From assembly GCA_948474755.1 (NCBI GenBank), contig CAOLHI010002523.1:124001-188000 (forward strand): DNA of 64,000 nucleotides, written 5' to 3'. Below, piece after piece: positions 35,645-45,440 of the stretch. The stretch comes from Ctenosaura bakeri. Its lineage: Eukaryota > Chordata > Lepidosauria > Squamata > Iguanidae. Position 1 is the stretch's first letter; each line of letters opens with the position of its first letter. The notes beneath the pieces are model-generated. The model did not search any database. It saw nothing but the letters and a program-made list of their open reading frames with translations, and was not told the origin of the DNA. The translations under genes were made by a program, and so were the position numbers.

Positions 35645-37243
35645 AATGAGTCTCACACTGTAGTTTGTTTCCTGGAAAGTGAAAGTAGTAGTGTGTGAGA
35701 ACTCTGCATATGCACACACCTAGCATTTTTTAAAAATAACTATAGAATTCAGCCTTCTTTGTGTGCAGTGTTAAAAGATAGAACTTGCTTTTAATTCTTT
35801 GCCTTTGGATTTTGTGAGCTTGCTACTCAGTCATGCTACTCTTTCAATCATGTTTGACACCTTGCAATTTCCAATCTGATATATCTTTACTAAGCAGTAA
35901 GCCTCCTTCAGAAGTTAGGTTGCAGTGCTAATATTTTACCATAAAGGAAGCCTCATTGAGCTCAGTGGGACTTTTTCTGGATTAGGCCATAAACTGTCCT
36001 TCTGTGCAATAAAGCTTGGTCCCTAGTAAACGTGTTTCAGGACTGTAAATTCACTAAAAATGAATTCATTACTAGCTGATGAACAGTTCAGCATAACCCA
36101 GTACTGATCACAAAGGAAAAAGGGAACCAAACACAGATTTGGTTCTTATTCAAGTTTTTTTGAGTTCTTGGACAAAGCAGGATTGTTTGAGTGCTTTTCA
36201 GTATGTTTCAGTGTATTTCTCTTTTCAAACTCTGCTTTAAAAAGCTCTCCTCTAAAATGCAAATTGTTTTAGTGGAATACAATAATTACACATTCAAGAC
36301 AGTGTTTCTCCATCATTTTCAGTCTCAGTTCCACTTGTCTATGCATGCACTGTGTAACAATTCTGCTTGGTGCATCTCACTATGTAACAATTCTGCTTGG
36401 TGCATCTCACTATGTTTTGGTGTTATAAATTTCTGTTAATTTCATAGGAGATTTGGGTGCTTCTTCCAATCCATTCTAAACTGGTAACTTATCTTATAGA
36501 AAAACCTGGTAATTGTTTTCTATGGTTAACACAGGAGGCAGCTGCTTATAAATAATTGGCCCAAAATAGTTCAACTTCTGGTTAAGGAATGTGTTAACTG
36601 TAAAGTGAAGTAACTACTCCCTTTTATATCAAAGAATAAAAAGAACTTATGCTGGCACATTCTTAACTGTTAATAAAAATAACAAAATGTGTTACAACTA
36701 GGGAAGTCACATAACACATCATCGAAAAAGAGGACATAGAACGCCAAAAGAGAACACCAATTTGCATAAAACTGTGTGCGCTGATTTCTATATACAGATG
36801 CAAAATTAGAAATGATTGGTAATACAAATAGATCCTGATTCATAATTTCTTTTGTCCTCCTGTCAGTTTCCAATTTGTTCCAGCCAGTGTGCATCTGTTC
36901 TTCTAAAAGTTACTGTTGGACAGGATAATTCTAATAGCACCTCAGTTGTATCTTGCTTGTGAATAGTTCTGTGGCCTTCTTCATTTAGTGATAAAATGAC
37001 TTCATCTGGGTTTTGAGAGCACCAGTGTTCATGTCCAGATATAAAACTGCTTGACCTGTGAAGGTCCTGAATGTTAGAATGGTCTCCTCTTTGCTGTCTT
37101 TTGAATGATTTTTAAAAGAACTTTTTAAAGAGTGCGGTACAGTTGTAATGGTACTGTTTTTCAAACTTCTTTTGTATGTGGTTTGTTTAAAATTGCTTTA
37201 AGTGTTGTTAGTTTAATTCTGTTTTAAATGTTTTTAAAAATAT
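35645..37243. other. Mostly unique sequence between the two Tigger-like MITEs
   Basis: No gene recognised. It contains the exact 30-bp duplication at 36354-36413 and one member of a dispersed 40-bp repeat, both listed separately. Frames are short. Confidence 0.5.
36354..36413. repeat. 30-bp exact tandem duplication
   Basis: A 30-base unit starting GTAACAATTCTGCTTGGTGC is present twice without a mismatch, then continues as TATGTTTTGGTGTTAT. The second unit plus this continuation matches, in inverted orientation, 33681-33720. The duplication therefore arose inside an older dispersed repeat. Confidence 0.9.
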
Positions 37244-37245
37244 TA

Positions 37246-37730
37246 CAGTTGGCCCTCCACATTCACTAGGGTTAGGGGTGCAGGACTCCTGCAAAAGTAG
37301 AAAAATTGTAAATATCAAATGTATTGTATGTTTGTCTGTGAGAAGGGGGATGAAGCATAGTGGGGAGGAGTGAGTGCCCAGGGTCTGAAACAGCTCATGA
37401 AAAGGATGATGGCATGGTGGCCCTATACTTCCTCTGTCTTGTCCATCTCTTTCCTTGAGTGTGCATGGAGCATCAGGAGAGGGTTTGTGGTGCTGAGAAA
37501 ACAGGTTATGAGCTGTCCTTAGCTGGCCTTAGCTGTGAAGGAGGTGGAGAAGGAAGAGGAGGACGATGACTAGAGGTAGATTTTTAAATGGATGTATGGC
37601 CTGATTGGAGCTGCCAAGAGGGAAGTGTTCTGCTGGAAAGAAGAACCTGAGGTGGGGAGGCAGAGGTTGAAGAAACTCGCAAATAATCAAATCTGTGAGA
37701 GTCAAACCCACAAATGTAGAGGGCCGACTG
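37246..37730. mobile_element. 485-bp Tigger-like MITE, copy 2
   Basis: Flanked by TA (37244-37245 and 37731-37732). The ends are CAGTTGGCCCTCCACATTCA and, read inward from the right, CAGTCGGCCCTCTACATTTG, the clearest Tigger-type ends in the window. It aligns with copy 1 over its whole length, with small indels. The right end is the complement of a GGGCCGACTG terminus. Non-coding. Confidence 0.88.
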
Positions 37731-37769
37731 TATTAAAACATATAGAACCTATTTATTTGTTGTTCTAGC

Positions 37770-38985
37770 AGTTCACAGTTTCTGTAGAACTCTTCTCCAG
37801 CGCCACAATTTAAATGAATTGACTTTCTTATCAGTTTTTTTCACTGTCCAGCTTTCACAATGAGACATAGAAACTGGAAATAAAATGGCCCAGACAGTCC
37901 TAACTTTAGTATTCAATGGTGTATCTTTACACTTCAGGATCTTGTGTAGTTGTTTCACAGCTATTCTTCCAAGTCCTAGTCTTCTGATTGCTTGACTGCA
38001 GTCTCCATTCAAATTAATGGCTGAGCCAAGATGTGGAAAATCTTGAACTATCTCATTGTCTTCATATCTACTTTAAAGTTATGTAAATAATCTGTGGTTA
38101 TTATTTTTTTAATGTTCAACTATAAATCTGCCTTTGAACTTTTATCTTTGACTTTTTCCAGTAACACTTCCAAGTCTTTGCTATTTTCTGCTGGCGGTGT
38201 CATCTGCATATCTTAAATTGTTGATGTCCCTTCCTCCAACTTTCACACCTCTTTTTCAACATCTAATCTTGCTTTATGTATGATATATTAGTGTACAAGT
38301 TAAGCAGACAAGGTAATAAAATGCAGCCTTGCCTGCTTAATTTCATGATCCTAGGCCTAATTTTCCTATGATCTTTGATTCTGTTCTGTTTCCTACTTTT
38401 GCATCCCAGTCACCTATGATTAACAATGTGTCCTGTTTCAGTGTGTGGTCAATTTCTTCCTTGATTCCAGCCTATACTCTTTCAGATTTTTCTTCTTTAG
38501 CCTATGAAGTTGGAACATAAACTTGGATTATAGTTGCATTATGAGTTTTTCCTGAAGCCTTATTGATATTATTCAGTTAGATTTTACATTATATCCTTTG
38601 ACACCTTTTTCTATATCTCTCTTCAGTGTTAATGCTGTCCCATAGATTTTCATTTCCTGAGTAATTCACTATATAATTATCTGACTCAGAATGCCCCATT
38701 AAGGTCCACTTTAGCTCACTTACCCACGTTTTGCAATGTTTATATGTTCTCTCTTGTTCTACTATGTTGGGCTTATCCTGATTCATGCTTCTCACATTCC
38801 ACATGCCTATAATATATGTTGTATAGCTTCAAACTTTTCTTTTAGCTGTGAACGTACTTTTGGCTGGAATCCAGTTGCATCATTAGTAAAAGAGCTTGTA
38901 CTTGTCCTCTGCTTATTGAGTGTCATCTGACCTGGGACTTTCATCTTCTGGCATTATCCCTGGTTTTATTTTGGATACTCACCGT
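37770..38985 (-). mobile_element. BovB (RTE clade) LINE with internal deletion
   Basis: Reading right to left, the start of the BovB endonuclease lies at about 38800-38590 (NVRSMNQDKPNIVEQE, SELKWTLMGHSESD), followed by damaged endonuclease sequence to about 38345. The frame then passes abruptly into a late reverse-transcriptase block (RQGCILLPCLLNLY, then a broken ADD region near 38200). The C-terminal part lies at 38010-37775 (GDCSQAIRRLGLGRI, NTKVRTVWAILFPVSM, CESWTVKK, FKLWRWRRVLQKL). The end of the endonuclease and the first half of the reverse transcriptase are missing. Many stops and shifts; inactive. Confidence 0.88.
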
Positions 38986-39255
38986 AGGGTTTTCTTGGTG
39001 AAAGACATTCAAAAAGGGTTTACCATGATTCCTTCTGTGTAGTACTGACAAGTGCTAGCTATGATGCCATTGCCATTGTCTCTGAGAGATCAGTGTCAGC
39101 TTTCACTACTACTGCGGCTAAATAGCTCTATGGCACATTTAATCTGGCTCCTCAGCAAAAGCCTGTCCAATGTGGGAGACCCTATCAGCACACTGCTACG
39201 GTGAATATAGCCTCTTGCCCCACAGAAGCAAGCAATCACCATGGAAAGGTAGTGC
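38986..39255 (-). mobile_element. Probable 5' region of the same BovB copy
   Basis: It lies directly upstream of the BovB endonuclease start on the minus strand and is not repeated elsewhere in the window. The wording around 39050-39250 (AGAGATCAGTGTCAGC, TCACCATGGAAAGGTAG) reminds me of BovB 5' regions, but I could not read an open frame. It may be ordinary flanking DNA. Confidence 0.35.
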
Positions 39256-39271
39256 TATTAGTGAGTAGACT

Positions 39272-39445
39272 ATTGGTGTGCCTTCAATTTTTTTCCAACT
39301 TTTGGTGACCCTAAGGCAAATGTATCACAAGGTTTTCTGGGGCTGAGGATGTGTTAAGTGCCCAAGGTCACCCAGCGAGTTTCCATGGCTAATTGGACCC
39401 TGGTCTCTAGGGTTGTAGTCCAGTCCTCAAACCACCCACTTAGTT
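39272..39445 (-). mobile_element. Sauria-type SINE, minus strand
   Basis: Tail complement (GTGTGCCTTCAATTTTTTTC, then TTTTGGTGACCCTAAGG), core (GCCCAAGGTCACCCAGCG) and head complement (GGTTGTAGTCCAGTCCTCAA) are in the usual order. It is close to full length. Confidence 0.75.
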
Positions 39446-41463
39446 GTTAGATAGCTTTAACTGAGGCAGAATAAATTTAAAGCATTATGTAAGAAGCCAC
39501 TTTGATAAACCTGTCTCTCAGAGTTCTACAGAGTTGTCTTCCACACCAACATCAGAAATCTCTAATCGTTGTGAGTCATCTTATTGTCCTAGTTCTGTCT
39601 CTTGAATCCAAGAAACACAGGATCCTTTCCAACAGCAAGACAAGTGAAAGCAAAATGATTAATTTTTAAATAGCCTGACTGGGAAGGCTGGTCAGTAAAT
39701 AGGATAGGTAAGGAGAAAAATCTGAGTTTTCCAAGAGTTAAAAGGCATATTTAAGCACCAATACAATTATGCCAGATAATACCTGTGACTTATGACTGTG
39801 CCCTTTGTTAAGCTTCCTTAGTGGCAGTGGTGCAGAGCACTGGTTGGAAGGATCTGAGCCAGTACATACATTTTGCACAAGTTCACTGTCTAGCTGTACT
39901 CTGGGGGAATTTTGGATATTTACAAGATCAGCTTTCAGACCTAGGTACCTGACACAGGAGACCTAGGTCACGTTTAGTGCAAGTGAGTAATACAAATTTT
40001 GCAGAATTTTTCTCCAAAGCTATAACATCCAAGTTTTTGTATTTTGAAACTGAAAGATTCTGGATGACTGTTATATTCAGTTTTTCTCACTTTCTTAGAA
40101 CAGTTCATTTTCCTCCATTACAGAGTGAAGTATGTTCCATTTCTCCATTACAAAGTGAAATAGACCCTGAGGCTAAGGTGTTTGCTTTTGTTCTCTTGCT
40201 TCCTCTTAAAATTAAGATTTAGATTGTCTCATACTTCAAAAATTCTGTTTTCATCAACAAACAAAATGTCATGCATGAAAATTCCACATGTTGTGATTTG
40301 GGCTGTTTGATTATGGTGAGCAGGTCTACTGCTGTGGTTTTGCTTAGCATTACCTGATGCGAATGCTAAGTAATACCTTCCACTCTGACCTTTTTGCCAA
40401 TGTAAAATTCTTATGTTTGCTTGGAGGTCAGGATGCCTAATTGAGGTAATTACTCTCTTGTTCATGGTTGTTGGTCTCATACCATCAGTATGAGGGAGAC
40501 AGGGAGAGAGGGAGTAGCTGACAACTTGAAATTACAGAGGAGCTGAGTCTCTCTAGATATAACCTAGAGGAGTTCATGAGTAGAACTAGTGATCTTTCAC
40601 CTCCCTTATACTTGGCATGTCCATTATGACCTTTTGCCCAAGGTAAATCTTATGTCTGCTTGGAGGCCAAGAAGCCTAATCTACACAGAGGGCTGCCTGC
40701 AAAATCCATACAGGGCTGAAGATCTTGAGAGCATTACTAATGCAACTGATTGCACCAAATCTGGTTGGCTGAAAAGTGTTATTAGTGCTTACTTGGAGGC
40801 TGACCTACTTTGGGAAAAATATTTCTCTAAGCTGTGAATCCTTATATTTTGACTTTATGCTAGGAAAGATTTTACTGAGGGTAACAGGAGACCAGATTAT
40901 GTTTGTGTTCTGACATCTGTGGGAATCATTAAATATGAGACACTCTTCTTCTTTCAATATTGTTCAGAAAAAAAGGATTATGATGTACAAACTCTTGCTT
41001 CCAAGTTGCTTTCATAATCTCCAGATTAAATAAGAAGAGAGGGATGGGAAGGGTGAAAGAAGGAAATACATGAATATGGAAGAGGGTATTAAGCTAAAGC
41101 GGTGTAGGTGTGATTAAAAGAGCAGATGCTTCAGTGAGTTAAAAAAAAAAAGAGATCAGGATGTTTTTACCCATTTGAGATCGGTGTTTTTACTATCTTT
41201 ATCTATTATATTTTCCTATATAGTAGATAAAGGGTAAAGGGCTTGAACAGTTAAAGATCATTTGTGCAAAAATAAACTAGTTATAATGCAAACTTGCACA
41301 TATTTGACATATCCCATTGAATTTTGTTCTTAGTATCCACTTCAAAGTAAAATACATACCTTGAGTTGCTAGTCTACAGGGCTAAATAGCTCTGTCTAGC
41401 ATAATGATTTGGTGGTTCTTTGAGATTATAGGATATGATGTGAAAAGAATATGTCTCTGTAGA
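39446..41463. other. Mostly unique noncoding sequence
   Basis: No gene or full repeat recognised. There is a locally repeated phrase: TTTGCCAATGTAAAATTCTT with GCTTGGAGGTCAGGATGCC near 40390-40440, and TTTGCCCAAGGTAAATCTTA with GCTTGGAGGCCAAGAAGCC near 40630-40675. This suggests an old direct duplication of about 60 bp. Confidence 0.5.
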
Positions 41464-41465
41464 CC

Positions 41466-41580
41466 AGGGTAGCCAACTTTGCTGGGTCTGTGGACCAATC
41501 CCGTGTCAGGCCTGTCATGGGCTGCATCTCCCCATTATGCATACTGAAATTTAGTGCTGGAAGTGATAGAAATCCACTTA
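41466..41580 (+). mobile_element. Possible hAT MITE end
   Basis: CAGGGTAGCCAACTTTGC followed by GTCTGTGGACCAATCCCG has the CAGGG start and wording of short hAT-type repeats. A matching right end with an 8-bp duplication was not found. A SINE begins just after it and may have truncated it. Confidence 0.35.
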
Positions 41581-41582
41581 TA

Positions 41583-41790
41583 GTTTAAGTTGGTTTTGAC
41601 TTATGGCAACTTTAACATGAATCTCTCGCAGGATTTTTTGGCAGGATTTGTTCAAAAGAGACTTTGCCTTTGCCTTCCTATGAGGCTGGGAAACCATAAC
41701 TTGCCCAGTGGGTTTCTATGGCTTAGTGAGTCCCTGGTCTCCAGAGTTGTAGTGCAGCACTCAAACCGCTACTCCACATTAAGGCTCTCA
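41583..41790 (-). mobile_element. Sauria-type SINE, minus strand
   Basis: Tail complement (AGTTGGTTTTGACTTATGGC), core with CGCAGGATTTTTTGGCAGG and TTGCCTTTGCCTTCCTATG, then TTGCCCAGTGGGTTTCTATG and the head complement (CTCCAGAGTTGTAGTGCAGC). It is near full length. Confidence 0.75.
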
Positions 41791-42854
41791 AACATACATT
41801 ATTCCCCTTAAAATAAAGAGAATAGATTGTTTTAAAGAATACTTCGCATTCCAGGACCCTTCCAGAAGTGGTATTATTTTTAATGTGTGGTGGTGGTGAA
41901 GAATTATTGAAAACAAGGGGGCCTGGAAATTGCAGTTTCCCCATTCTTGGTACTGAGTCTGAGTGAAGTGTAAACAAGTGCCAGTTTCTGGAAAGGTGAG
42001 TTGTGAAGAGAGTAACAAGGCTATCATAAAAGCATTCTTGACATTTTATTTAATGTTAGCCCCCCAACTTCTACCATATCTGCAAAATTTGCAGTATTTC
42101 TTTTATAAGGTTGCATGTTTGCATGTTGATTAACATGCTGGCTTTGTATAAGGGAAACTTATTTTAAAAGAAAAGTGGGATTCAATTCAATAGTGATGTT
42201 CCACTGACAGAGTGACCATAGGATCTGATGGACACTTTGCAATGCCAGTGGAACAGCAGGAGTACCACTGCCATATAGGGATAAATCTGATAGAATCATT
42301 CTGTCTGGAGATAATCTCAGAGGAATAGCTAAAAACGGATAAACTTTGGAAGAGCACACTTATGCTATATTACTCCTCTCATGTCCTCTTGATAGTGCAA
42401 ATTAACACCAGCTTCCATGCAAGAACTTTTGGTCCCATTGACCTTCACTGTTTTGCCAGCCACAGATTTTTCTGGATAGGAATAACCTTGCTGTGGTTAT
42501 ATTCAGATTGTTTTGGGACTGCCCTTAAAAACAGTTTAGAAACCAGCATGTACAGAAAGAACCTCCTACGATTCTGACATCTTCATCCTGGTGGAATCAA
42601 ATTACTGCTTTTATGAAACTGACAAAATGTACTCTGAGCCACTGAAGCTGCATGATTTTCTAGTGACAATAGCGGATGAAATTGTTCACTTGTTTCTTCA
42701 GGGGTAAAAACAGATTGAACACCAGCATCTTAGATAGGGGCCACATACTCAAAGTGGCTCAATATTGTCAGCAGCACTCAAGTTCATTTGGCCGCCTTCT
42801 ATCACATCATAGGGTCCTGCAGTAGTTCAGCACTTCCATAGCCTCACCTAACTC
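41791..42854. other. Unassigned noncoding sequence
   Basis: Nothing named with confidence. It borders a CR1 3' end on the right. Confidence 0.45.
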
Positions 42855-42856
42855 AC

Positions 42857-43280
42857 AGAAAAACAGAATCCTAGAATAAGAGAGTTGGAAGAGACAACAG
42901 GGGCCATCCAGCCTAACCCCCTGCCATGCAGGAACACACATCAAAGCACTCCTGACAGATGGCCATCCAGTCTCTGTTTAAAAACCTTCAAAGAAGGAGA
43001 TTCCACCACAGTCCGAGGCAGCATATTCCACTGCCGAATGGGTCTGACCATCAGCAAGTTCTTCCTGAGTTTTAGGTGGAATCTCTTCTCCTGTAGTTTG
43101 AATCCATTGCTCCTTTACCTAGTCTCTGGAGCACTGGAAAACAAGCCTATTCCCTCTTTGGTATGACATCCTTTCAAATATTTAAATATAGCTATCATGT
43201 CCTCTCTTAACCTTCTCTTCTGCAGACTAAACATACCCAACTCTCTACCTAGCCTCGTAGGGCATGGCTTCCAGAACCTT
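42857..43280 (-). mobile_element. CR1 LINE 3' end, minus strand
   Basis: It encodes on the minus strand the same CR1 C-terminal segment as 8903-9300 (MFSLQKRRLREDMIAIFKYL, FKLQEKRFHLKLRKNL, SPSLKVFKQRLDGHLSG). It ends at the left with the CR1 terminus, whose complement is CAGAATCCTAGAATAAGAGA. It is better preserved at the nucleotide level than 8903-9502, but only about 420 bp long. Confidence 0.88.
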
Positions 43281-43284
43281 CACC

Positions 43285-44320
43285 ATCTATATAGATATGC
43301 AACATATTGGTGACACTTCATTCCAAATCCTTGGATGACCCTATTTAGTAGCTCAATAGCTATGGTAAAGAGGGGGATAAGATGGAACTCTCTGGGACAA
43401 CACAGTTCAAATGCCAATTGCTTTTGTAGGAGCTTCTCAGTTCTGAAACCAGTTCTGCAAATATGGGTGAAATCAGCATAGTCTATAGGCTGTATCTGCA
43501 GAATCAATCTTGTTGTTGTGTGCCTCCAAGTCATTTGTGATTTATGGTGACCCTATCACACGATTTTCTTGACAAGATTTGTTGAGAGGGGTTTTTTCTT
43601 TGCCTGCCTCTGAGGATGTGAGAGTATGACTTGCCCAAGGTCACCCAGTAGCTGAGTGTGATTCTAACTCTGTTCTCCAGAACAGAGTCCAGTGCTCAAA
43701 CCACTATACCACACTGGCAAGATATAATTGCCAGTGGTATCAAAATCCACCAAGAGGTCAAGAGAACCGATAATGATTCCCAGTCTCTTCCCAACAGAAG
43801 TCCTAAATGAGGACAACCAAGGCTGTTTCACTGGCATATTCCACCCTGACTCTGAGCTGGAATGGGCCTACATCCTGAGTGAGGAACTAAAATTTCTCCA
43901 CCCATGTATTATGCAGGTCAGATAACATTGGAATATGGCCTTTCTCCTTGATGTAACTGATTTGTCTGAATGGTGCAAAGTGATGCCCTGAGCATCAGCT
44001 GAAGATGCATGACTGTAGTCAGTGCTGTCTCTGTGTGTTGGAGGGCGAGGTTCCACCTGCCCATTTTCTTCAGTCATTGGAGAAGATATAGGCCAAGTGA
44101 AGCCCTGTGAAATTGCCCCCACCCCATTCTAGGTGCCACCTGTGGGTGGCACTTGAGTCTCGGCTTCTTGAGCTTTCCCTGTTCTTGCTCTGCATGGAAG
44201 GGGCAACATAAGAAATAAATTGCGCGGAGATGGAACTCTGAGATGGGGCTGTTTGATCAGAGTTAACAGGAGATTTGGAATGACAGGGCCTGGAGGAAGG
44301 GTCAATAGGAATTACCGCAC
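43285..44320 (-). mobile_element. L2-clade LINE, minus strand, split by a SINE
   Basis: At 43285-43500 the complement of the CGVPQ/LSPMLFNIY region can be made out (GATGGAACTCTCTGGGACAA, TATGGTAAAGAGGGGGATAA). After the SINE at 43508-43722 the LINE resumes with GCCAGTGGTATCAAAATCCA and CAAGAGGTCAAGAGAACCGA, the complement of the DT.DHGILL upstream block, and GACAACCAAGGCTGTTTCA. It then fades toward about 44320. Old and strongly damaged. Confidence 0.6.
43508..43722 (-). mobile_element. Sauria-type SINE inside L2
   Basis: A well-kept copy: TTGTTGTTGTGTGCCTCCAA, TTTATGGTGACCCTATCACA, CTTGCCCAAGGTCACCCAG, ending with CTCAAACCACTATACCACAC. L2-like sequence lies on both sides, so the SINE is younger than that LINE. 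Confidence 0.8.
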
Positions 44321-45149
44321 CCTTCCTTTGTCTCATACAGTTAATCCAATAGTGCTTAGAGCTAGACCACCAATCCCTTCTTGAGCACCTTGCTCAAAGA
44401 AGGATTTTTGGAATTAGTAATATCTACAATCCTCTGGGCCCACTGAGGCTTTCTTAAGAAGCAATCTCACAATTACCTCCTTCTTCCTTTCTTAATAAGG
44501 TCCTGGAGCCAACTGGTTTGTCTCTTTCAGCTTGGTGAAAAAGTTTCTGGTTCTAAAGCTAAAAAAAGTTTTGCAAATCTTTGCACAGTGATTCAAGTGA
44601 TTTGTACTTCTTATGTATCCCTGTTGCCATTCTAGATTTAAATTCAGATTTAGTTTTAAATCTGTATAGAAGTACTGTACAGAAGGGACTGATATACAAT
44701 TATAAGCTTAAACCCTATGGGGCTTGCTTTGTGTCTGATTTTAATTAATTTTTGGACAGCATGTGAAACTAACTGTAACTACAGGACTATCTGGAACTAT
44801 CAGAAATACCTACTTAAAAGTAGGTGGGGAGAAAAGAGAATCCTGGCTGAAACCAGATGGAAACAGCAATTGTGAGATGCATTTTTCTTTGTTCTTTAAA
44901 TTGTTGTTGTTGTTGTTGTTGTTCAAATTGATGTGAGTGATCTTGGTCATTTGGGAAAGGAAGTTTATTGCTGAGACTTTAGTATCATATGCTACTGCAT
45001 CTGAAGAAGTGGGTTTATATCCACAAAAGCTCATGCCATTTTAGGCTCAGGATAGACTTTTTTTTTTAACAATAGGAAGAGAGTGGAAGTCACTTCCCAT
45101 CAACCTCCTGTTTTAAAAGGGCCCCTCTTGGGCCTAAATTGGCCCATAC
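44321..45149. other. Unassigned stretch with a dispersed-repeat phrase
   Basis: At about 45000-45040 the phrase CTGAAGAAGTGGGTTTATAT, followed by CCACAAAAGCTCATGCC, is known to me as part of a repeat widespread in reptiles and turtles. I cannot name the family or set its ends. The rest is not recognised. Confidence 0.4.
44899..44922. repeat. (TTG)n microsatellite
   Basis: Eight TTG units. Confidence 0.95.
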
Positions 45150-45430
45150 TGGTGGAAATACCCTTCCACTCCCTATGGAGTATTTCAGAGCAGAAAACAA
45201 AACCAAAAACCAAACAAAACCCCCCCAAAACAACCAAAGTTAAATTTTGCAAAAATTTTGTGTGCTCCTTGCGGGGGGTGGGGTGGGGCCTACACCCATG
45301 GTGGAAATCATACTAACATCCCCCAGAGGGTATTTTGAGTCATTTTTTTTGTAAAAAATTGACACCCCTCCCGGAGTAACACAGATGGCCCTTAGGGCCA
45401 CATGCAACCCACACATTGCATTTTGCCCAC
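45150..45430 (-). mobile_element. Possible hAT-like element, one end
   Basis: Read on the minus strand from 45430 it starts CAAGGGTGGGCAAAATGCAA and continues GTTGCATGTGGCCC, the start pattern of short hAT repeats. The interior includes C-rich and G-rich runs. The other end was not found, so the boundary at the left is arbitrary. Confidence 0.4.
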
Positions 45431-45440
45431 CCTTGCTCTA

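Noticed and set aside
43285..43722. Target-site duplication of the SINE inside L2
   Set aside because: Candidate flanking words did not match on both sides, so only the nesting, not the duplication, is claimed.
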